Positions 57,555 through 64,000 of a stretch of DNA of 64,000 nucleotides are shown piece by piece. Each line of letters begins with the position of its first letter. The first letter of the stretch is position 1. This stretch comes from Solanum dulcamara (taxonomy: Eukaryota > Streptophyta > Magnoliopsida > Solanales > Solanaceae). Position numbers and translations under genes: made by a program. The notes under the pieces are model-generated. The model was not told where the DNA came from. It worked only from the letters and a program-made list of their open reading frames with translations, and made no database searches. The stretch spans positions 44,405,793 through 44,469,792 of the forward strand of contig NC_077238.1 in the NCBI RefSeq assembly GCF_947179165.1, in the 5' to 3' direction.

Positions 57555-59481
57555 AAACCTGCAGAGAAATAGTCTCGATGGATTTTTAGAAACCATAGAT
57601 CGAAAGATAGATTTCTCAAGGAACTGCGAACCAGGAAGGTCCGCAACAAATCCGCATCGTGGACTTACTTACCTCCGCATTGCGGACCTAGCAATGTATT
57701 TTTAGCCGAATTTCATTTTTTTCAGTAAGGGCACTTTAGACTTTTTCCTAAATTATTAGCTAATGAACTTAGACAATTTTAGTACCTAATTCAACTTTAT
57801 AAATTAACCTAAAACACTAATTCTATTCATTCTTCTACAATTCACCTACTCAAATATTTCTCTCTCTACAAAAGACTCTCAAGAACTCCATTGAAGACTT
57901 CAAGTAAATTCACTCAAGCTCTGCATCAAAACTCTCAAGTTCTTTCAAAATAATTGGTGTTCTCATTTAAGGTATGTGGGTATTGATTCATAGATTCTTT
58001 CATCCATGAAGCTCAATTAATTTCTCAAGGTTTTCTATCAAATTAAAGTATGGTATTTTATGTGTTTTATGATCACTATTCCTATTGCATGAATTATTAT
58101 TCAAAGTATGATCATGAGTGTATTTTGATATAAATTAATGGTTATTGCATTAAATTAAAATTTTTTCCATGAATTCTCCTATTTGATTTCTAGGATTCAT
58201 GATATAAAATATGAGTATTTTTAATTATAGTTCTTAATGATATTATCTATATGAATTATGTATGGGCTGAAAGAAAGGTTATGATCATGCATGTTTTAAA
58301 GTCAATTGATAATGCATTCATGTCTTACCCTAATTTCAAGTACAAGCTATGGTCATGAATTTTCTATGTATGAACTATCTATATTTATGTATAATTGTAA
58401 TGATTAAAGGAAAATTCCCATATTACAAGTATGTTATGAAAATGAGCTACTTTATGATTTCAAACCTATGATAATGACTATGATATATGAAATTATGGTT
58501 TATATGTTATGTATGCATTCCATGGAATTTAACTTAGCAACAAATGTAGACTTGAGGTGGGGACTCGAAATATGGGGTCCTTATATAAAGTCTCTTGTCA
58601 CATAACTACGTGCCACTGTAGTTATAAAAGGGATTAGAGGCAAATACCCAAATCTCTACGAGGTGAGTACCTGAGTCTAAGAACTAGGGGTGATTACCCA
58701 ATTCACATAACCGCTTAGTGGATCCACTTAGGTATATAGGAGTCTACCTTGGCAAGTAGTCTTCCGCATTCCTCCGATGTAGGGGTAACATTGAGATTCC
58801 AAGTTATAGCTCGCGTGATCTTAATATCGGTTATGGTTCCTATACCACATACATATGGTACTTTTTATATTTTAAATGACTAATCCTATCTTTTAATTTA
58901 TATGACACTCTTACGGTTTATTATGCATTGATTCTTCTTAAAGACTACTTATGATTTTCACTACTTCTCCTATCATTCTATTTAAAATAGTCATTTGTAC
59001 AAATATGGTTTTCTATGCATTGGATTGCCTACTAACTTAGTACATTCTAACGTACTAATGCATACTTTTTGCCTATATTGTCTCATAATATAGGGGCTGA
59101 GGTTGCAGATCATACTCATCTACGTGGCTAGTTAAGCTTTACTATTCAGCAGTGTTTGTGGTTAGTCCTCATTTATCGGGGTAAGTCATCGAGTTGGTTA
59201 TTGTTTCAAAGACTTTTGTTATATTTTATATTGAGGGTGAGCTAGGGACATGTCTTATCCCCCGCCCATATTCATGAGTAGAGGTATCTAGTTGGACAAA
59301 TATTTCGAGTCTATGTTGCTATATGAAATTCTTAAATTTCTATTAATAGTTTAGACTCTCTTATGATGTTTCCGCTTTATTTTACCTTGTGTATGCTTAT
59401 GATATGTACAAGAGGCTTGGTTGGAGCCCTTCGGGGTTTCGATTATTGTGTTACGAGTAGACCCTAGGTCGGGTCGTGACA
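57555..59481 (+). mobile_element. Element J: LTR without interior (truncated or solo)
   Basis: From TGCAGAGAAATAGTCTCGAT onward it parallels the LTR at 61516-63744 (shared TGGATTTTTAG, AGATAAATTT and TTCACC...CATTGAAGACT blocks). It ends GGGTCGGGTCGTGACA at 59481. No primer-binding site or coding sequence follows. 57635-57700 has GTCCGCAAC / CCGCATTGCGGACC repeats. The exact start is uncertain. Confidence 0.65.
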
Positions 59482-59959
59482 GCTATTTAGCTTTTTATGC
59501 TTTATATTTTTTTATTTTTTTCACACTTCTCGACCTTTTATGGTCTAGTCATACAGGAAAATAATTTTTTTTCCTCTCATTTTTTGTTTACATCAAGTAT
59601 AGATGTTTTCACAACTTGGACATTGTATTTCATCTCTTCTCTACCACATAACTTTACTTCTCTAAGTTTGTTCTTTCTATATATATGTCTTTTAACTCGA
59701 AGTGGATTTGGATTATATAATATGAAGGTAAAGAAAATAAGCTTATAGGCTCAGAGAGGGTTAGCTTGGAAAAATGTATGGGCAGGTGTTACAATATACT
59801 TAAAAAATGAGGTTTAAACAAGAAATGCCTTGATCACCTCAAATAATTTCAACACCAACTAAACATTTCACACACATGGTAAGTTATGTGTTAACATTAA
59901 TGCATGTGATGAACTCTTAACTATTTCTCATATTTTAGAGCATAGGCGGCTGTTTGCAA
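59482..59959. other. AT-rich interval, nothing recognised
   Basis: The ORF 59497-59748 is rich in F/L/S, as expected of a T-rich tract, and has no domain that I recognise. Confidence 0.4.
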
Positions 59960-61440
59960 AAAAATATCCAACTGATTGGGTCGGGGTCAAACCTCAAGGA
60001 CTAGTATATAAAACTCTTCTTTAATTTATTTGACAATTTAAACAAGATAGCAATTATAGTTCTCAACAAACAACAATGTATAAAATTAGGGGGTTTTAGC
60101 TATTAACTACAATTATAACTAATAATTATTGAAAATAGGGTAAATTAGGATTGGAAATGACTAGAGGTTTGTGCATAACAATCGAGGTTTCAACTCGAAT
60201 CGACTAAGATTAACCTCAATAAAAGAGATTGTTACATGAATAATTTTTGGTCTAGGCTACACTTTGATATTCTCCAGAAGTATCAACCATATGTCCCTTT
60301 GTTTCTTTCGAACACCAATACCCTTTAAAAAAAGTACCAAATATTGTTTGAGTAAATGGAATATCCCTATTTAACATCATTAAATAAGAAATTCCTCAGA
60401 TTATCCCATCCCTAGATAAAATGCATAGAGTAATTTCAAAAAGTTCTCACTATTGAATCTTACCCAACTTATTGTACTTTACCAAGCCAAAATGAGTTAG
60501 AGAGCTCAATAAATGTTTGCAACCACGATATTTTAAGTTAAAACTTCAAGATAACAATAGATCCATGTTATACAATGTAATCAATTTTAGGAAAGATTAA
60601 TCAAAATCCATTGGGGTTTTACACCCCCATCAAGCGTGAAGACACACCTAGCTATGGATTTAACAACTTATTTAACAGGGAATAAAGACAATACTCATAA
60701 ACAAAATCTTTTTTCCAAGCTAAAATTATGAGGAAAATCCAAATCAAAGCCTTGAAGTATACAATATTGAAGGTTTCTTTCTTACTAAGGTAAGAGTTCT
60801 TGACTATGAAGACGAAGGTTCTATTTCTTAATCTAGAAACTTATCTCTACTCTCTTCTCTGTACAATTGAATAAGACTTTATAATGACACCAATGAGAAC
60901 AATGGTACATAATTGCAGAAATTTCTATTTTGGTCCTTGGAACTTTCAAAAGGAAGCTATAACTTCCATAAATGCATTTTAGGTCCATCAGCTTCTGTGT
61001 CGACACTTGCGCTTGACCGGCAAATCACTGATCCATCATTATGAGATACCATTCAGTGCCTCACTTCAACCTTTAGTGCTTCTAGGATCTTCTATACTGG
61101 GATCAATGAATTTCCTATCATCCATTATGCTACACCAATAGTAGTGCAGGCATCCTTTCAGTTTGCTCCAGTCGAGCCAACGTTTAGCTGGTGAGATGCC
61201 TGTCAGCTTCTGTAAGGTGACATTTTCTTTGTCCATGCAATTCTATGGCTTTTAGCTCCAAAACCTTTGAAATTGCTTTTTCTAAGGAGTGACTGCACAT
61301 AAGAGAACTACGCCCTAAAACCCCTTCAATTAGCATTAAAATATGGAACTAATTCAAGATTTAAATCTTAATAGTTGGTAAAATACTAACTCATCAAACC
61401 CCCAAACTTGAACTGTTTCTTGTCCTTAAGCTAAACACAC
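59960..61440 (-). mobile_element. Possible reverse-strand Tat/Athila-like LTR with polypurine tract
   Basis: On the minus strand, 61440-61400 reads GCTTAAGGACAAGAAACAG then TTCAAGTTTGGGGGTTTGAT. The phrase GGACAAG..TTCAAGTTTGGGGG is, from memory, common at the 3' interior end of plant Tat/Athila-type elements, just before a TGATGAG-type LTR start. The minus strand then continues to GGTTTGACCCCGACCCAATC at 59995-59976, a phrase often close to such LTR ends. I see no primer-binding site, no target duplication and no coding sequence. Confidence 0.35.
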
Positions 61441-62697
61441 ACTAAGCATAGGATTCAAGTTAAGTTTCACCCATAATATGATTTGTACAATTACATACTT
61501 GACTCAAAATAGACTTTCACATCCCAAGGTTTTGAAGGTTGAAATTTCAAAAAATTGTCTCTGTGGATTTTTAGGACTTGTATATCAAAAGATAAATTTT
61601 TCAAAAAATTGCACAAAATAGTAGGGTGCGCGGCAAGTCAACATCGTATAATTGCTCCCCCATAGTGCAATTTTTTTTCAAGTCAAAATCTGGCCAAAAA
61701 CCCCATTTACTTAAATTGGCACTAAATCGCATCCCTCAAATGCAAATTACATTTTGTTCATAAATCGTATTCCTCAAGTGCGATTTATAGGTTCAATTTT
61801 TTTTAACTTATTTAGTTTTAAGTGGGGTTACTTTCGACTTTTTCCTACATAGTAATTAATGAACCTAGATATTTTTGGGATCAAATACGAATCTATTTAT
61901 TACCCAAAATCCCCAATTTTCCCTCATTCTCTCATAATTCACCAATTACAAAAATGCTCCCTCTACAAAACTCTCAAACCTCCATTGAAGACTATCATGC
62001 AATTCTCTCAGGTTCTTCATCAAAATTAAAGATATATGCAGAATTCTTCTAGATTTTATTCCAAGGTATGTGGATTTGATCCTAGGGTACTTTCACCTAT
62101 AGAGCCCAACAAATTCCCTACTTCTTCAATCAATTAAAGTATGCCTTTTTATATGTTTATGATCCGTATTCCAATTGCATGAATTATGATTATGATCCTA
62201 TTGTAATATAAATTGCTAATTACTGCATGGAATTAAAGAGTTTTTGTATGAATTTACTACACTAATATCTGGGGTTCATGATATATATTATAGGTATTTT
62301 CAATTATGCATCTAATTTGTATTATTTTTATGCAATGTTTTCAATTCAATTTCATGGTTTCCAAGTCAATTGATCATTTGTTCATGTTTTCACCTTATTT
62401 TCAAGTATAAGCCTTTATCATGAATTTCAAGTGATTTTCAATGAATGATTATCAATGATTCATGAAAGTTTTATATATGATGTTTGAATGATAATTAACG
62501 AAAGCTAATGATATGGTGACTTAAGGCCCTAATGATACACTTTTATGAAAAAGGATTCTTAATGATGGAAGGCATACACCCACATTATATGAATCACACG
62601 ATAATGAGCTCTTATGAACAAGTTTTATGAATGATTAGCAAGTCCTATGAAGGACTCAAGAAAATTAATGAATGATGACAAATGAACTACTTTTATG

Positions 62698-62721
62698 ATA
62701 TATATATATATATATATATAT
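62698..62721. repeat. TA microsatellite in K LTR
   Basis: Alternating AT run of about 12 units. Confidence 0.9.
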
Positions 62722-62814
62722 TATGCATGATATTTCATTAGAAATTTTACTTAGAACCGAGTGGTAGTGGCAATTACCTATGTCCCATAAACTACGTCCT
62801 ACTGTAAGAAAGAG

Positions 62815-62925
62815 ATTAGAGGCGAGTACCCAATCTCAAGAGATTACAGGTGAGTACCCAATCTCAAAGAAGAGAGGCGAGTATCCAATCTCAACGACAA
62901 GAGGGGAGTACTCGGTCTAATGATG
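62815..62925 (+). repeat. Four imperfect copies of GAGGCGAGTACCCAATCTCA
   Basis: GAG(G/T)(C/T)GAGTA(C/T)CCAATCTCA recurs at about 25-35-base spacing (62819, 62850, 62876 and a decayed copy at 62903). Related to the GGTACTCACC array at 15645-15790. Confidence 0.8.
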
Positions 62926-63747
62926 ATAATTCCTTTATGTCTTGGAAAGATATATTGGGCCCTTTTTTGATGGGGTAATACATCAGAATTCCATGTTATA
63001 ACCCATGTGGTCTTACTGTCGGTTATGATTATCTCCACACATGTTTATTTTCCGTATAATGTTTAAAAATGACTAATCATCTCTTTATTTTCATATGATA
63101 TTTTTATGGTTTATGGTGCATTGATTCTCCTAATGTCTACTTATGATTTGCTAATGTATTTTTGCATTTACCATGTCTTATTTTGTTATGATACTTTTAA
63201 AGGACTTTTACTATATTTTAAATCTTGGTCATTGCACAACATGGGTTTACTAAGCATTGCATAGCCTACATACTTAGTATATTCAAACATACTAATGCAT
63301 ACTTTATTGACTATATTATATCACAACATAGGGACAGGTTTTCTGTCCTTTTCTCGTGGCTAGTTGGTGATATATTAAAGACTAGTATGGTGAGTCCTCA
63401 TGCTTCGAGGGAAAGATGAGTCACCCTCTATTTTATTGTTATTTCAAGACTATGTTGATGTTTTGAAACTATTTAAAGTCATGCGATTTTATTTCCTTTG
63501 AGGGTGAGCTAGAAACATGTCCTAGTCCCCGCCTATGTAGTCTTATAGAGGCATTTTGGATATGTGTATGGTGTCTATGTCATCCTACTTCATTCTAGTT
63601 ATGCAATGTATTCTTGGACTTTTTATGAGTTTTTGCTTATTGTGTATCTTATGTATGCTTATGATATGCGAAGAGGCTTGATTAGGGTTTCTTCGGGAAT
63701 CCTAATCAATGTGTCACATCTTGGCCCTAGTTTGGGTCATGAAAAAC

Positions 63748-63760
63748 TTGGTATCAAAGC
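63748..63760 (+). other. Primer-binding site of element K
   Basis: TTGGTATCAAAGC, one mismatch to the initiator tRNA-Met site. Confidence 0.85.
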
Positions 63761-63767
63761 ACAAGGT

Positions 63768-64000
63768 TGTTATATCCCAAGTTTTGAAAGAAACATAATA
63801 TCTAAATGACCTCGGTGGGTTTATTTTTGGGTCAGGTATATTTTTGAAAAATGAAATTGAAGAAACGAAGGTTTCCCAACTATATACATGTATATATGTA
63901 TGCATTAATATATTCATTAAGGGTATGATGGACTTTTCCTCTATTTTTAGTGGGAAATGCATCTAGATGGTTTTTGGACTACATTCCTAATCTATAAAAT
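63768..64000 (+). mobile_element. Element L: LTR start, runs off the window
   Basis: TGTTATATCCCAAGTTTTGA begins eight bases after K's primer-binding site. It resembles the TGTTATAACCCG and TGTCACATCCC starts of other LTRs. It appears to interrupt K's leader. Confidence 0.55.

Larger units (their letters stand above)
61516..63744 (+). mobile_element. Element K 5' LTR (2.23 kb)
   Basis: It starts TTCACATCCCAAGGTTTTGA (a decayed TGTCACATCCC-type start is likely) and ends GGGTCATGAAA, followed by a primer-binding site. Common blocks: CTTAGTATATTCAAACATAC (63281-63300) and GGTGAGCTAGAAACATGTCC (63504-63523). ORFs 61822-62052, 63225-63419, 63564-63809 and their minus-strand shadows are not genes. 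Confidence 0.7.

Noticed and set aside
57368..57649. 93-residue minus-strand ORF as a host gene
   Set aside because: It straddles flanking sequence and the J LTR start, with no recognisable domain.
1..64000. Host protein-coding genes, tRNA genes, or bacterial-type operons
   Set aside because: No non-transposon domain, splice-consistent gene structure or tRNA cloverleaf was recognised on either strand; a by-eye scan could miss small or highly intron-split genes.

Overview
The window is plant nuclear DNA made almost entirely of LTR retrotransposons. Every coding remnant I can identify is Ty3/gypsy. Those preserved at their C-terminus show the order gag (CCHC), protease, reverse transcriptase, RNase H, integrase, chromodomain-like tail that is typical of the Tekay/Del chromoviruses. 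The primer-binding sites are variants of TGGTATCAGAGC (initiator tRNA-Met). Long LTRs (1.5-3.4 kb), heavy nesting and this Tekay load suggest a large-genome eudicot, most plausibly Solanaceae (pepper-like). The species is an inference. I found no host protein-coding gene, no tRNA gene, no CRISPR array and no intact retroelement gene.

Layout. 1-600 is the 3' end of an LTR belonging to an element inserted into the 5' LTR of a second element (601-7503), whose interior keeps only a broken gag. 7504-8944 is AT-rich flanking sequence. 8945-57043 is one large nest. The outermost layer is a forward tandem Tekay composite: 5' LTR fragment 8945-9438; gag-pol fragments 46237-49105; shared LTR 49323-50789; second gag-pol 53096-56700; LTR end at 57043; flanks ATTAC/GTTAC. 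Inside it lies a reverse-strand Tekay element C (9439-46236). C is interrupted in pol by reverse element E (12413-17318, exact 5-bp duplication GTAGC) and in its 5' LTR by forward element D (22416-44264, exact duplication CTCAT). D's own 5' LTR is interrupted by the youngest and best preserved element, A1 (24147-33793, duplication TGAAG/TAAAG). The nest is therefore four layers deep: composite > C > D > A1.

Right of the nest are an unidentified stretch (57044-57554), a truncated solo LTR (57555-59481), an AT-rich interval with a possible reverse-strand Tat/Athila-like LTR (about 59960-61440), a further Tekay-type LTR with its primer-binding site (61516-63760), and the start of another LTR that runs off the window (63768-64000).

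A1 carries the fullest set of retroelement domains, but several stops and frameshifts disable it. Its RT, RNase H and integrase motifs are still clear, and by eye its two 2.33-kb LTRs differ at only about 40 positions. D is the most unusual element. It is a non-autonomous, coding-free element with 3.2-3.4-kb LTRs, a partial internal LTR, a reversed LTR insert bracketed by a 148-bp direct duplication, arrays of about 50-bp subrepeats and a 103-bp stretch of recognisable 5S rRNA gene close to its polypurine tract. I see no new enzymatic or defence system. The interest lies in these rearrangements.
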